Shown: positions 1-7,596 of the stretch, in pieces
How positions within the stretch are numbered: the stretch's first letter is position 1
Layout of the letters: each line of letters starts with the position of its first letter
Source: Clostridium homopropionicum DSM 5847
Lineage (GTDB): Bacteria; Bacillota; Clostridia; Clostridiales; Clostridiaceae
Assembly: GCF_001263795.1 (NCBI RefSeq)
Contig: NZ_LHUR01000042.1
Location: 1-64,000 of the forward strand
Direction: 5' to 3'
Length of the DNA: 64,000 nt
Notes under the pieces: model-generated
What the model saw: the letters and a program-made list of their open reading frames with translations, nothing else
The model's database searches: none
What the model was told of the DNA's origin: nothing
Position numbers and translations under genes: made by a program

Positions 1-10
1 AATTGCTTCT

Positions 11-108
11 CGATTACAAAACAGGCATTACGGATACAAAAACTGCGTTTCGGTTACAAATATTTAGTTGTCGATTACAAAGGTGGCTTTTCATTTTACA
101 AAGTGGCT
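11..108. mobile_element. IS21-like element end with ~20-bp repeated boxes
   Basis: Five near-repeats of a box of the form CGATTACAAA followed by about seven bases ending in GGC or similar start at 11, 31, 51, 72 and 92, that is every 20 bp. Several spaced copies of such a box near an end are typical of IS21-family elements, where they bind the transposase. No istA or istB coding sequence follows to the right, so this would be one end only, with the body of the element to the left of the window or deleted. Family assignment is from memory of the end pattern and is tentative. Confidence 0.4.
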
Positions 109-138
109 TCTTGCTTTTCTATTAACCATTATCCCTTC

Positions 139-199
139 CATAATGTCAATTATTTTTGTCATAATGCAAATAATATTTGTCATAATGACAAATATTATT
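139..199. promoter_or_regulatory. Tandem TGTCATAATG operator-like palindromes
   Basis: Bases 169-183 and 185-199 are perfect 15-bp inverted repeats with a 1-bp spacer, centred on TTTGTCATAATGACAAA. The half site TTTGTCATAATG also occurs at about 155-166, and a CATAATGTCA half site at about 139-148. Repeated half sites at this spacing look like a binding site for a dimeric regulator rather than a terminator, since no U-tract follows on either strand. The regulator is unknown. Confidence 0.45.
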
Positions 200-331
200 T
201 ACTAAAAATTGAATTGCATTTTCTGACCTTTTCACTGTTTTTTCTTTAGTTTCTCCGTCAGATGAATCACCACTATATACCAGTATATTAACTGTTAATC
301 TACATATAATATAGTCGAGAGGTGATAAGCA

Positions 332-379
332 ATGGAAAAAGATATAGTAGATGATTATTTGAGGTTAGACCGAAAATAG
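332..379 (+). CDS. Possible 15-residue small ORF (MEKDIVDDYLRLDRK)
   Basis: An ATG at 332 lies behind a reasonable ribosome binding site (GAGAGGTGATAA, 316-327) and opens a 15-codon frame ending in TAG at 379. A TATAAT-like box lies at 305-310 and a terminator-like hairpin follows at 411. The unit could express a tiny peptide, or it may be the N-terminal stub of a lost gene in this decayed region. I do not recognise the sequence. Confidence 0.3.
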   Translation: MEKDIVDDYLRLDRK

Positions 380-410
380 CTTTACAATCTCCATACATTC
401 ACTGATCTGT

Positions 411-450
411 AACCAAGGAGTATTTATTATTAATACTTCTTGGTTTTAAA
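411..450 (+). terminator. Rho-independent terminator
   Basis: AACCAAGGAGTATT (411-424) pairs with AATACTTCTTGGTT (432-445) with one G-U pair, followed by TTTTAAATTTTTT. It would end any transcript of the small ORF at 332. Confidence 0.6.
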
Positions 451-492
451 TTTTTTATGATTTATTTGTATTCAATCTAAGCAATACTCTTA

Positions 493-981
493 CTATTTTA
501 TAGACCTGACGAATTCATCTAGTGCTTCATAACTAATATTTCCCTTGACTATTTTATATTGTGTACCTTTACCTTGCGCATAAATTTTTATGTAGTTTCC
601 TATAAATAGTATATTGAATACTCTTTCATCATTAGAATAAAAAGCTGCTGATAAGTAATATCCTGTACCTGCTGGCCTAATTACTTTCTTTACAACGCAA
701 AGACTGATATTATCAATAAATTCCTTTATTTTTTTACTATCTGTAATTGTTACTGCAGGGTATTTTACTGAATTATACTGAAGCCCTATAGATGTGATAT
801 TACTAAAATTAACTTCAGGTACATCTTTAATATTTTTATTTAAACTTAAATTGAGAAAGATTAGTAATAAAATGATAATACAAATTACTAATATAATTCG
901 TATATACCGTTTCTTTATTACAGTATTAAATTTTCTTTTTATAGCTTGGTTGTTTAAGCTTAAACTATTACCTCGAGACAT
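493..981 (-). CDS. Membrane-anchored hypothetical protein
   Basis: A 162-residue protein of unknown function. It has a basic cytosolic N-terminus (residues 1-27), one hydrophobic segment (about 28-48, rich in Ile and Leu) and an extracytoplasmic domain of about 115 residues. That domain contains a TITDSKKIKEFIDNI segment resembling small clostridial domains of the DUF5301 type; this match is tentative. The start is supported by AAAGGAGATG seven bases upstream. It stands alone, with no operon partner, in a stretch rich in gene remnants. An N-anchored exported sensor or accessory protein is possible, but nothing in the sequence shows an activity. Confidence 0.7.
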   Translation of the reverse strand: MSRGNSLSLNNQAIKRKFNTVIKKRYIRIILVICIIILLLIFLNLSLNKNIKDVPEVNFSNITSIGLQYNSVKYPAVTITDSKKIKEFIDNISLCVVKKVIRPAGTGYYLSAAFYSNDERVFNILFIGNYIKIYAQGKGTQYKIVKGNISYEALDEFVRSIK

Positions 982-1006
982 ATTAACATCTCCTTTTATA
1001 TCATAA

Positions 1007-1167
1007 TTACGTAATATCCTATTTCATGTATGTGGTATTCTATTATTTTGTTATATTCTCTTCTTTATAGTTCAAATTATTGTATGGCAACCAGATTTAA
1101 TTTACTTGAATTTTATAATACTATTAAGTTATAGAGTTTTAACTAAAATGTACATAAATATTATTTC
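1007..1167. other. AT-rich intergenic stretch, no feature seen
   Basis: Between the start of the anchored hypothetical gene and the nitroreductase remnant I see no ORF with a ribosome binding site, no hairpin with a U-tract and no repeat. Confidence 0.5.
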
Positions 1168-1365
1168 TTATATTTTTCCTACTGGAGCTAAATAGATGAC
1201 AAATTCTTCGTTACCATCAAGCTTTAAAAATTCGTCCATCTCTTTTTGCATATATGACGCAATTGCACATGTGCCAAGTCCAATACTCTCACAAGCAAGA
1301 TATAAATTTTGACACATTAGCATAAAATAACTCATTACATCAATTATACAAGTAATAATTTCTCT
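1168..1365 (-). pseudogene. Truncated nitroreductase (C-terminal remnant)
   Basis: The minus strand stays open from 1365 to a TAA at 1168 and encodes the C-terminal part of an FMN-dependent nitroreductase of the SagB/Nfs superfamily. Recognisable segments are CQNLYLACESIGLGTCAI and, after about 20 residues, EEFVIYLAPVGK, the usual end of the family. The remaining 130 or more N-terminal residues, with the FMN-binding Arg/Ser motifs, are absent, and there is no start codon with a ribosome binding site. An in-frame stop at 1366-1368 closes the frame upstream. I infer a deletion remnant. Confidence 0.75.
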
Positions 1366-1417
1366 CTATTGTGTTATACTAACTCTAAATTATTTTCTAA
1401 CAAAAGGAGATTTGTCC

Positions 1418-1576
1418 ATGGAAAAATACATTTGTACGGTTTGTGGCTATATTTATGATCCTGTAAAAGGAGATCCTGATAGTGGTATATCACCTGGAAC
1501 AGCCTTTAAGGATATTCCAGATGATTGGGTATGCCCAGAATGCGGGGTTACAAAAGAAGATTTTGAAGTTGTTTAG
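1418..1576 (+). CDS. rub: Rubredoxin
   Basis: A 52-residue rubredoxin, a small cytosolic electron carrier with one Fe(Cys)4 centre. The two metal-binding knuckles are visible: CTVCGY near residues 6-11 and CPECGV near 39-44, with the conserved aromatic and Pro residues in between (YIYDP, PDDWVCP). Length is exactly usual for the family. The ATG follows AAAAGGAGA at a good distance. In clostridia rubredoxin passes electrons to rubrerythrin, flavodiiron proteins or superoxide reductase in oxygen detoxification. No such partner is adjacent here, and the neighbours are pseudogenes. A hairpin terminator follows, so it is probably monocistronic. Confidence 0.95.
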   Translation: MEKYICTVCGYIYDPVKGDPDSGISPGTAFKDIPDDWVCPECGVTKEDFEVV

Positions 1577-1621
1577 AATTTAAATTCTATACATTAGTTT
1601 AATGTTTATAATAATATCATT

Positions 1622-1649
1622 TTAAGGGAAGATATTTTACTTCCCTTAA
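1622..1649 (+). terminator. Terminator after rubredoxin
   Basis: TTAAGGGAAG (1622-1631) and CTTCCCTTAA (1640-1649) form a perfect 10-bp stem with an 8-base loop, 45 bases after the rubredoxin stop. The following U-run is weak (TTTGTACTTT). Confidence 0.6.
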
Positions 1650-1679
1650 TTTGTACTTTAAGAAAATTGCTTATATACA

Positions 1680-2244
1680 TTAATATCCCAAAGTATCAAT
1701 AAGCCAATAGGAATCCTTCTGTTCCTTAACAACATAAAATACACACTCATACTTACCATCCGGTTCTGGCCCCTTATTATTATCTATATACTTAACTTCA
1801 TATTGGACTTTAAAAACTTTTACATCGAATGGATTTTTAATGTTCCCTAACTATCTGTTCAGCAGACAATTCATCAGCAAGCTCTACGATGGTATAGTTA
1901 CTTGTAAATTTCCGAATATCTGATACAACATTAGTTATATCGCTTTTCTTTTTTCCAAAGTATGGTAATTAAAGTTCTTCATCAGTTAGTTTAAATCCCT
2001 TATTGTATAAAATTTTACCTAATGTTTTAATACCTTTGTCTTCATAGTCATTACATTTAAATATATATCTTTCAGGTTTGGATGTTGCTCTAACATATTC
2101 TATTTTTGTAATGTTTAACTTAAGTATAGAATATGCTATATTAATAGGATTTCCCTCTTGAAATATAAATTTATGAAATAATAATATTAATAGTGATAAT
2201 AACAAACATATAAATATCATCATTTTTATTAGTATTTTTTTTAT
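1680..2244 (-). pseudogene. DUF4829-like anchored protein, multiply disrupted
   Basis: Read from about 2244 leftwards, the strand encodes a signal-anchor segment (MMIFICLLLSLLILLFHKF), then about 60 residues to FKLTDEEL, an in-frame TAA at 1969-1971, a same-frame continuation LPYFGKKKSDITNVV to EQIVREH, a second stop, and after a frameshift NPFDVKVFKVQYEVKYIDNN through to SYWLIDTLGY. The pieces together form one protein of about 185 residues. Its ending resembles DUF4829-type extracellular domains of clostridia. The ribosome binding site GGAGGA (2251-2256) faces an ATA at 2242-2244, six bases away, in frame with the ORF, so the original ATG has probably mutated as well. Confidence 0.75.
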
Positions 2245-2390
2245 TTCTTATCCTCCAACCTCAATCGCTTACTTATATACCAATTATACTATTATTTTCT
2301 ATATAATGTATATAACTAGATATTTATCTTTCTTTTATAAATCTGTAAGATTCCTTAATACATTTTCAATCCTTCATTCTAAAAAATCTC

Positions 2391-2419
2391 TTGACATATT
2401 CTCAATTAATTTCTATCAT
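2391..2419 (+). promoter_or_regulatory. Sigma-A promoter of proS leader
   Basis: TTGACA at 2391-2396, 17 bases, then TATCAT at 2414-2419, about 20 bp upstream of the first T-box leader stem. Confidence 0.65.
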
Positions 2420-2439
2420 ATTAAATATAATTTGATAGT

Positions 2440-2672
2440 TTATGACTATGACAAGGAATAGTAGAATTAAATTCTTTTTAAAGAGAGGAAGCTATTGGTG
2501 AGAGGCTTCTAAAAGGATAATTTCGAACCAGCCTTTGAGTTCTGTACCGAAATTAAGTAGGCTACAGCGGTACTTTACCGTTATTAAAATGAGTGAATAT
2601 ATTATTTTATATTAACTAGGGTGGTACCACCGGAAGCCGGTCCCTTTTGGGGATTAGGGCTTTTTTATTTTG
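2440..2672 (+). promoter_or_regulatory. T-box leader with proline (CCA) specifier
   Basis: A tRNA-sensing transcription attenuator. The 14-base T-box AGGGTGGTACCACC lies at 2618-2631 and is followed by the terminator stem and a T6 run ending near 2670. Stem I starts near 2455, with the distal segment GCTATTGGTGAGAGGC around 2491-2506. The specifier region reads GAACCAGCCTTTGAG, placing CCA (proline) at 2528-2530 just before the usual GCCTTTGAG tail. This agrees with the downstream gene proS. Uncharged tRNA-Pro would favour the antiterminator and allow expression. The specifier is placed by analogy with other T-boxes, not by a folding run. Confidence 0.8.
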
Positions 2673-2689
2673 CAAAATATAAGAAAAAT

Positions 2690-2892
2690 GCGATGCATTT
2701 TTCTTAGGTTCTAGGTTCGAGGTACTAGTGAAGGATGTTTTGCTTAAGCAAAACTACTATCGCATATTGTAGCTTGCTACAATGGAGGATTTTATAATTA
2801 AGCTATGCTTAATTATTTCAATTTCTAGTACCTAGCACCTAGATCCTAGTACCTCAAGAATTTTACCTCGTAAAATTTTTAAACTTCGAAAA
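2690..2892. repeat. Dispersed composite palindrome, heptad family A, copy 1
   Basis: The left arm has three 7-bp units TAGGTTC, TAGGTTC, GAGGTAC plus TAG (2705-2728). The right arm has four units CTAGTAC, CTAGCAC, CTAGATC, CTAGTAC (2825-2852). Small hairpins fill the interior (GTTTTGCTTAAGCAAAAC and others). Flanking modules are a hairpin AAGAAAAATGCGATGCATTT at 2690 and AAGAATTTTAC/GTAAAATTTTT at 2857-2881. The same modules in the same order recur at 29578-29759. It sits in the proS 5' leader, after the T-box terminator and before the ribosome binding site, so it should be transcribed into proS mRNA. Confidence 0.75.
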
Positions 2893-2940
2893 CTGCCTAC
2901 AAACTTTAATTAACTAAACTATAAATAGGAGGAAAGAAAA

Positions 2941-4377
2941 ATGGCAAAACAAAAAAAATTCGTTGAAGCTATAACAGCCATGGATGTAGACTTTGCTCAG
3001 TGGTATACTGACATAGTAAAAAAAGCTGAGCTTGTAGATTATTCAAGTGTAAGAGGCTGTATGATTATTCGCCCTTATGGATATGCTATATGGGAGAATA
3101 TTCAAAAAACTTTAGATCAAAAATTTAAAGAAACAGGTCATGAAAATGTATATATGCCAATGTTCATACCAGAGGGGCTACTTCAAAAGGAAAAGGATCA
3201 CGTAGAGGGCTTTGCTCCAGAAGTTGCATGGGTAACTCATGGTGGAACTGAAGAATTAGCTGAAAGATTATGTGTTCGTCCAACTTCAGAAACTTTATTT
3301 TGCGATCATTACGCAAAAATTATTCAATCCTATAATGATCTTCCTAAAAAATATAATCAATGGTGTTCTGTTGTAAGATGGGAAAAAACAACTCGTCCAT
3401 TTTTAAGAACTACTGAATTCCTATGGCAAGAAGGTCATACTGCTCATGCAACAGCTGAGGAATCTGAAAAAGAAACTATAGATATGTTAAATGTTTATGC
3501 AGATTTCTGCGAAAATGTTTTAGCTATACCTGTTGTTAAGGGTCAAAAGACAGAAAAAGAAAAGTTTGCAGGTGCAAAGGCAACCTATACTATTGAAAGC
3601 TTGATGCATGATGGTAAGGCACTTCAAAGTGGTACATCTCATAACTTTGGAGATAACTTTGCAAAGGCTTTTGAAATTCAATATACAGATAAAAATAGCC
3701 AGCTTCAATATGTTCATCAAACCTCTTGGGGTATGACTACAAGAATCATAGGAGCAATTATAATGGTACATGGAGATGACAGCGGTCTTAAACTTCCACC
3801 AAAAATAGCTCCAACTCAAGTTATAATTGTACCAATTGCTCAACATAAAGAAGGAGTTATAGAAAAAGCTCAAGAGCTTAAAGCTAGAATTTCTAAGATA
3901 GCTAGGGTAGGAATGGATATTAGCGATAAAATGCCTGGTTGGAAGTTTAATGAGTACGAAATGAAGGGTATTCCAGTTCGTCTTGAGGTTGGACCAAAAG
4001 ATATTGAAAACAACCAAGTAGTATTAGTAAGACGTGATACAAGAGAAAAGCTTGTGGTTTCAATGGATGATCTTGAAACTGCTATTCCTAAATTATTAGA
4101 AGATATTCATAACGCAATGTATGAACACGCTAAGAATCATAGAGAAGAAAAAACTTATACTGCAACAACCTTAGATGAATTTAAAGAAATTGCAGATAAC
4201 AAACCTGGCTTTATAAAAGCTATGTGGTGCGGAGATAAAGCTTGTGAAGAGAAGCTTAAAGAAGTAATTGGAGTTACTTCTAGATGTATTCCTTTTGAAC
4301 AAGAAAAGCTTTCAGATAAATGCATCTGCTGCGGCAAAGAAGCAAAACACATGGTTTACTGGGGAAAAGCATACTAA
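2941..4377 (+). CDS. proS: Prolyl-tRNA synthetase, type 3 (archaeal/eukaryotic-like)
   Basis: Charges tRNA-Pro with proline in the cytosol. The 478-residue length fits the short ProS3 type, which lacks the roughly 180-residue editing insertion of the common bacterial enzyme of about 570 residues. Class II motifs are visible: [14 protein letters not shown] with the motif 1 region (about 40-55), [14 protein letters not shown] (about 112-125), [26 protein letters not shown] (motif 2, about 140-165) and [21 protein letters not shown] (motif 3, about 259-280). An anticodon-binding domain follows, and a C-terminal domain with Cys pairs (CGDKACEEK and CICCG) that probably binds zinc. ATG follows AGGAGGAAAG. 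Expression is controlled by the upstream T-box. Confidence 0.95.
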   Translation: MAKQKKFVEAITAMDVDFAQWYTDIVKKAELVDYSSVRGCMIIRPYGYAIWENIQKTLDQKFKETGHENVYMPMFIPEGLLQKEKDHVEGFAPEVAWVTHGGTEELAERLCVRPTSETLFCDHYAKIIQSYNDLPKKYNQWCSVVRWEKTTRPFLRTTEFLWQEGHTAHATAEESEKETIDMLNVYADFCENVLAIPVVKGQKTEKEKFAGAKATYTIESLMHDGKALQSGTSHNFGDNFAKAFEIQYTDKNSQLQYVHQTSWGMTTRIIGAIIMVHGDDSGLKLPPKIAPTQVIIVPIAQHKEGVIEKAQELKARISKIARVGMDISDKMPGWKFNEYEMKGIPVRLEVGPKDIENNQVVLVRRDTREKLVVSMDDLETAIPKLLEDIHNAMYEHAKNHREEKTYTATTLDEFKEIADNKPGFIKAMWCGDKACEEKLKEVIGVTSRCIPFEQEKLSDKCICCGKEAKHMVYWGKAY

Positions 4378-4383
4378 AAACAT

Positions 4384-4457
4384 TCGCTAGTCTCTAATCG
4401 CTAGTTTCCAATAGGTTTCAAAAATCTATATAGAAACTAGCAATTAGCTACTAGCGA
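4384..4457. terminator. Long hairpin between proS and chemoreceptor, heptad family B
   Basis: Arms 4384-4408 and 4433-4457 pair over 25 bp with about three mismatches. The arms are made of CTAGTCT, CTAATCG, CTAGT-type 7-bp units, as in the element at 30475. It lies between the convergent ends of proS and the chemoreceptor gene and probably terminates both. TTTTATTATAGC follows on the plus strand. Confidence 0.6.
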
Positions 4458-4479
4458 TTTTATTATAGCTTAGTATGCA

Positions 4480-6192
4480 CTATATTTTAAAGTTTAAAGT
4501 TAATTTAGTTAACCTATCTGCAATTTCTGCTTGATTCTGAGCTGTCATAGCAACTTCTTCTATTGCTTTAGTAGTTTCCTCCATGCTTGCTAAAATTTCT
4601 TCAGAACTATGAGTGGTATTTTGCATGTTATTAGCAATATTTTGAACCACGCTAGTAATTTCTTCTGTTGAAGCATTTAATTGTTCAGTCATAGCGGCAA
4701 TATTCTGTGACATTTCACTTACAAACACAGCATCTTTTTCATAAGCATTTCCTGTATCAATCAATAAATCATAATCTTTTTTAACTCTATTATTAATAAA
4801 TTCTAATACATCCTTTGAATTAGAAGATAAATACCCAAAGGCATCTTGTACATTTGAAATTACACTTTGAATTTTATTGACGTATTCAGCTGATTGTTCT
4901 GCAAGGGTTCTTACTTCATCTGCAACAACTGCAAATCCTTTTCCTTGTTCTCCAGCTCTAGCTGCTTCGATGGCTGCATTTAATGCTAATAAATTGGTCT
5001 GCTCTGCTATTGATGCTATAGAATTTGCGATTATGTTAATTTCGCTAACTACTTTTCCTTTTTCAATGGCACTAAGTATATTTTTTTCTTTTTCATCATA
5101 CAATTCATCTGCAGTTTTTTTAGAGTTAAAACCATTTTTCTTAATATTTGAAGCTCTATCCTTAATCTCAGTAGACTCTTGGCTTCCTTCTGTAGAATTT
5201 TCTGCTAATTGTCCTATACCAGAATTAACTTGATCTACAGTTGCAGACAATTCTTCAGTAATGGTACTTACTTCTTGTATATTCTGAACTATAGTACTTG
5301 TACTAGTATCGATATTTTCGAAATTACTTGACATCTCCTCCAAAGTAGCAGATAATTCTTCACTTGAGGCAGTTACCTCTTGTGATTCTTCTATAATACT
5401 TTGAATAGCTACCTTGATTTTTTCTCTAGCATTATTTAAAGCCCTAATTAGTTTTCCCAGCTCATCATTTATTTTAGTTTCTACAGAATAAGTTAAATCA
5501 CCATTACCTAGAGCTTCTGCAAAGGCAAGCCCTTTTTTAACTGTTTTAGAAATGTATGAGGACATAGCAAGTCCAATTACAATTGCTATAATTAATCCAA
5601 AAGCAATTAATGAATACATCATTTTAGTTGTTTTACCGTAATAAGCTTTGTTATCTTCATTTGCCTGTTTAGCTAGTTCCTGATTCCTAGAAATTAATTC
5701 ATTTAGCTTTTTGAACATATTTTCTCTAACTTCAGTGGCTTCTGACATTTTAATTTTTGCTTCATCATATTTACCATCTTTAGCTAAGGTTAAAGAAGTA
5801 TCTCTTTTAGTTTTATAGTCTTCTACTAGCATATTAAATTCATTGAATACTTTTCTTCCCTCTTCACTTAAAGATCTTTTACCATAAGATTCTATGTATG
5901 CAGCACCTTCACTTTTTAATATTTCAATTTGATTTATGGACTTAACTGTTGTAGCTGGATCTCTGGTTAAAACTGCTGTTTGAACCTCCCCCTTTATCTC
6001 AAGCAACTTCTCTTTTATTAAATGTAGTTCATCAATACTTTGAAGATTGTAGCCATATATATTTTCTGCGTTTTTCTCAATGTTTGACATGCCATAATTC
6101 CCCAAAACACCCACTACTCCAAGTAGAATAGCAATAAAAATAAACCCAGTTAAGAGCTTAGTTTTAATAGATAAATTCTTAATGAATCCCAT
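4480..6192 (-). CDS. Methyl-accepting chemotaxis protein (4HB-type)
   Basis: A 570-residue membrane chemoreceptor that signals to CheA/CheW. Order: transmembrane segment (about 11-32), extracytoplasmic helical domain of the four-helix-bundle type (about 35-185), second transmembrane segment (about 188-212), HAMP domain (about 213-265) and a long cytoplasmic coiled coil. The kinase-contact hairpin tip is [20 protein letters not shown], followed by [12 protein letters not shown] (about 390-430). A Gln/Glu-rich methylation region flanks the tip. The start has AAAGGAGGTAAAAC upstream. It is monocistronic, with its promoter at 6259-6285 and a hairpin after the stop. Ligand unknown. No other chemotaxis gene is adjacent, so it serves an array encoded elsewhere. 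Confidence 0.92.
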   Translation of the reverse strand: MGFIKNLSIKTKLLTGFIFIAILLGVVGVLGNYGMSNIEKNAENIYGYNLQSIDELHLIKEKLLEIKGEVQTAVLTRDPATTVKSINQIEILKSEGAAYIESYGKRSLSEEGRKVFNEFNMLVEDYKTKRDTSLTLAKDGKYDEAKIKMSEATEVRENMFKKLNELISRNQELAKQANEDNKAYYGKTTKMMYSLIAFGLIIAIVIGLAMSSYISKTVKKGLAFAEALGNGDLTYSVETKINDELGKLIRALNNAREKIKVAIQSIIEESQEVTASSEELSATLEEMSSNFENIDTSTSTIVQNIQEVSTITEELSATVDQVNSGIGQLAENSTEGSQESTEIKDRASNIKKNGFNSKKTADELYDEKEKNILSAIEKGKVVSEINIIANSIASIAEQTNLLALNAAIEAARAGEQGKGFAVVADEVRTLAEQSAEYVNKIQSVISNVQDAFGYLSSNSKDVLEFINNRVKKDYDLLIDTGNAYEKDAVFVSEMSQNIAAMTEQLNASTEEITSVVQNIANNMQNTTHSSEEILASMEETTKAIEEVAMTAQNQAEIADRLTKLTLNFKI

Positions 6193-6258
6193 TGTTTTAC
6201 CTCCTTTTACAGTTTATCATCTTCTGTAAATCTAATTCACTGCAACCCCCATATTTAG

Positions 6259-6285
6259 ATTATATTTTTCGCCACATTATGTCAA
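6259..6285 (-). promoter_or_regulatory. Promoter of chemoreceptor gene
   Basis: On the minus strand TTGACA (6280-6285) and TATAAT (6259-6264) are both consensus but only 15 bases apart; TAATCT two bases further downstream gives 17. It lies about 70 bp upstream of the start. No sigma-D type boxes were recognised. Confidence 0.4.
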
Positions 6286-6398
6286 TGCAGGTTGCAATAT
6301 TTACATTTTGTTAACTTTTCTCTTTTTTAACATTGTATCCTTTTAATTTTATTATAATTTAAATTAATCTTAGTAGAAATTGAATTTTTTTCAAATAA

Positions 6399-6447
6399 AA
6401 TCGCTAATCATTATTAGATTTTAATTTCTAAATAGCAATTAGCGATT
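6399..6447 (-). terminator. Terminator of the alkyltransferase gene
   Basis: AATCGCTAAT (6399-6408) pairs with ATTAGCGATT (6438-6447). Read on the minus strand it is followed by TTATTTGAAAAAA. The arms again use the CTAAT/ATTAG motif of heptad family B. Confidence 0.5.
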
Positions 6448-6464
6448 GATTTATATTTTATGTT

Positions 6465-6935
6465 TTATTTTTTATAATAAAATTTTTCATGTTCTAAAAG
6501 CCACTGCTTTATATGAAGTCCTCCAGCATAGCCTACCAGTTTTCCGTTCCTTCCAATTACTCTGTGGCATGGTATTATTATTGGAATTTTATTTTTATTA
6601 TTAGAGTTCCCTACAGCACGAACAGCCTTTTCATTGCCAATAGCTTTAGCTACATCCTTATAGGTTGATATTTCTCCATAAGGAATTTCTCTTAACTGCT
6701 TCCAAACTTTCTTTTGAAAATCAGTTCCTTCTATGTATAATTTTAAATCAAAATTCTTTCTAACTCCTTTAAAATATTCATCCATTTGTGTGTAAGCTTC
6801 TTTTAATATTGCAGGAATCTCAATAGTATCATTTTCTTCTTCTACAAAGTCAACTCCAGTTACTGCATCTTCAGAGCTAGTAATTTGGATTAATCCTAAT
6901 TCAGATTTATAACATATTTTATATTCTTTGACCAT
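6465..6935 (-). CDS. ogt: Methylated-DNA--protein-cysteine S-methyltransferase
   Basis: Suicide DNA repair protein that moves the methyl group of O6-methylguanine to its own cysteine. At 156 residues it has the usual size of Ogt/AdaB proteins. The acceptor motif IIPCHRVI (about 119-126) is intact, preceded by the recognition helix YGEISTYKDVAKAIG with RAVGNSNNKN, and followed by GYAGGLHIKQWLLEHE. The N-terminal domain is the small ribonuclease-H-like fold of the family. ATG follows AAGGAGAGGA. It is separate from its neighbours, and no Ada regulatory domain is fused. Confidence 0.95.
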   Translation of the reverse strand: MVKEYKICYKSELGLIQITSSEDAVTGVDFVEEENDTIEIPAILKEAYTQMDEYFKGVRKNFDLKLYIEGTDFQKKVWKQLREIPYGEISTYKDVAKAIGNEKAVRAVGNSNNKNKIPIIIPCHRVIGRNGKLVGYAGGLHIKQWLLEHEKFYYKK

Positions 6936-7098
6936 TTTATCCTCTCCTTATTGTTCTAGATAAATTATTCCTCATTTGATAAATATATTGATGATAATTC
7001 ATTTCATATTACTCTTGAATAAAGTATAAAAGATGTAAAATAAAACATCAACACTATGTTTTAGCCTATATCTTTTGCGTTTCTACTTTTATTAAAAC

Positions 7099-7596
7099 TT
7101 ATTGCCCTTTTAATCTCTTCATATAATAGACTCCCAATAATACTAATGTTGCAGCTGACAGAAATAAGGATTTGAAAACTTTTGAATTTTCAAGAGATCT
7201 GTCTACTTTATAGCCTATACTTTCTATAGCCAAGCTTTCTTCATGTATATCCATATCGCCTCCATGTTCACTGCAAGCCCTTTTGAATATGCCTGATACC
7301 TTTATTATGTCTCCCTTATACTTATAACTTCCAAAAGTTTTAATCTTGTTGGCATCTTCATTCTTTACCCAAATACCTATACCATTACTTCCATCACTAA
7401 TATTTATCCATGTAAAATTTCCTCTTGTCATTGCTTCGCCAATGGCCTCACCTTTAATTTCGACCATTCTTCCATCAAGAGTTTTACCATTTTCAATCAA
7501 ATCATTATAATTCGTATATTCCTCAGCCCTACAAACATTATTGAAGATAAACATAAAGAATAAAACAAAAATTAGCGTCTTGAGTATCTTAAACAT
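7099..7596 (-). CDS. Exported, membrane-anchored OB-fold protein of the trk operon
   Basis: A 165-residue protein with a cleavable-looking signal peptide (residues 1-24, ending CRAEE), a domain of about 100 residues with the strand pattern of a bacterial OB fold (DGRMVEIKGEAIGEA, FTWINISDGSNGIGIWVK, GDIIKVSGIFKRAC) and a C-terminal hydrophobic segment (about 140-160) followed by KRLKGQ. It is thus an extracytoplasmic domain held by a C-terminal anchor. Its start lies 25 bases inside the 3' end of trkH, so translation is probably coupled. This suggests a role with the K+ channel, but the fold gives no specific function. Single Cys residues occur at the signal end and in the domain; no lipobox was identified. 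Confidence 0.75.
   Translation of the reverse strand: MFKILKTLIFVLFFMFIFNNVCRAEEYTNYNDLIENGKTLDGRMVEIKGEAIGEAMTRGNFTWINISDGSNGIGIWVKNEDANKIKTFGSYKYKGDIIKVSGIFKRACSEHGGDMDIHEESLAIESIGYKVDRSLENSKVFKSLFLSAATLVLLGVYYMKRLKGQ

Noticed and set aside
794-1006. Plus-strand ORF opposite the anchored hypothetical gene
   Set aside because: It overlaps the N-terminal half of the minus-strand gene, which has the better start and ribosome binding site, and its translation is low-complexity.
3520-4017. Long minus-strand open frame inside proS
   Set aside because: It lies wholly inside a well-supported gene on the other strand, has no family-like sequence and no ribosome binding site; a shadow of the proS codon pattern.
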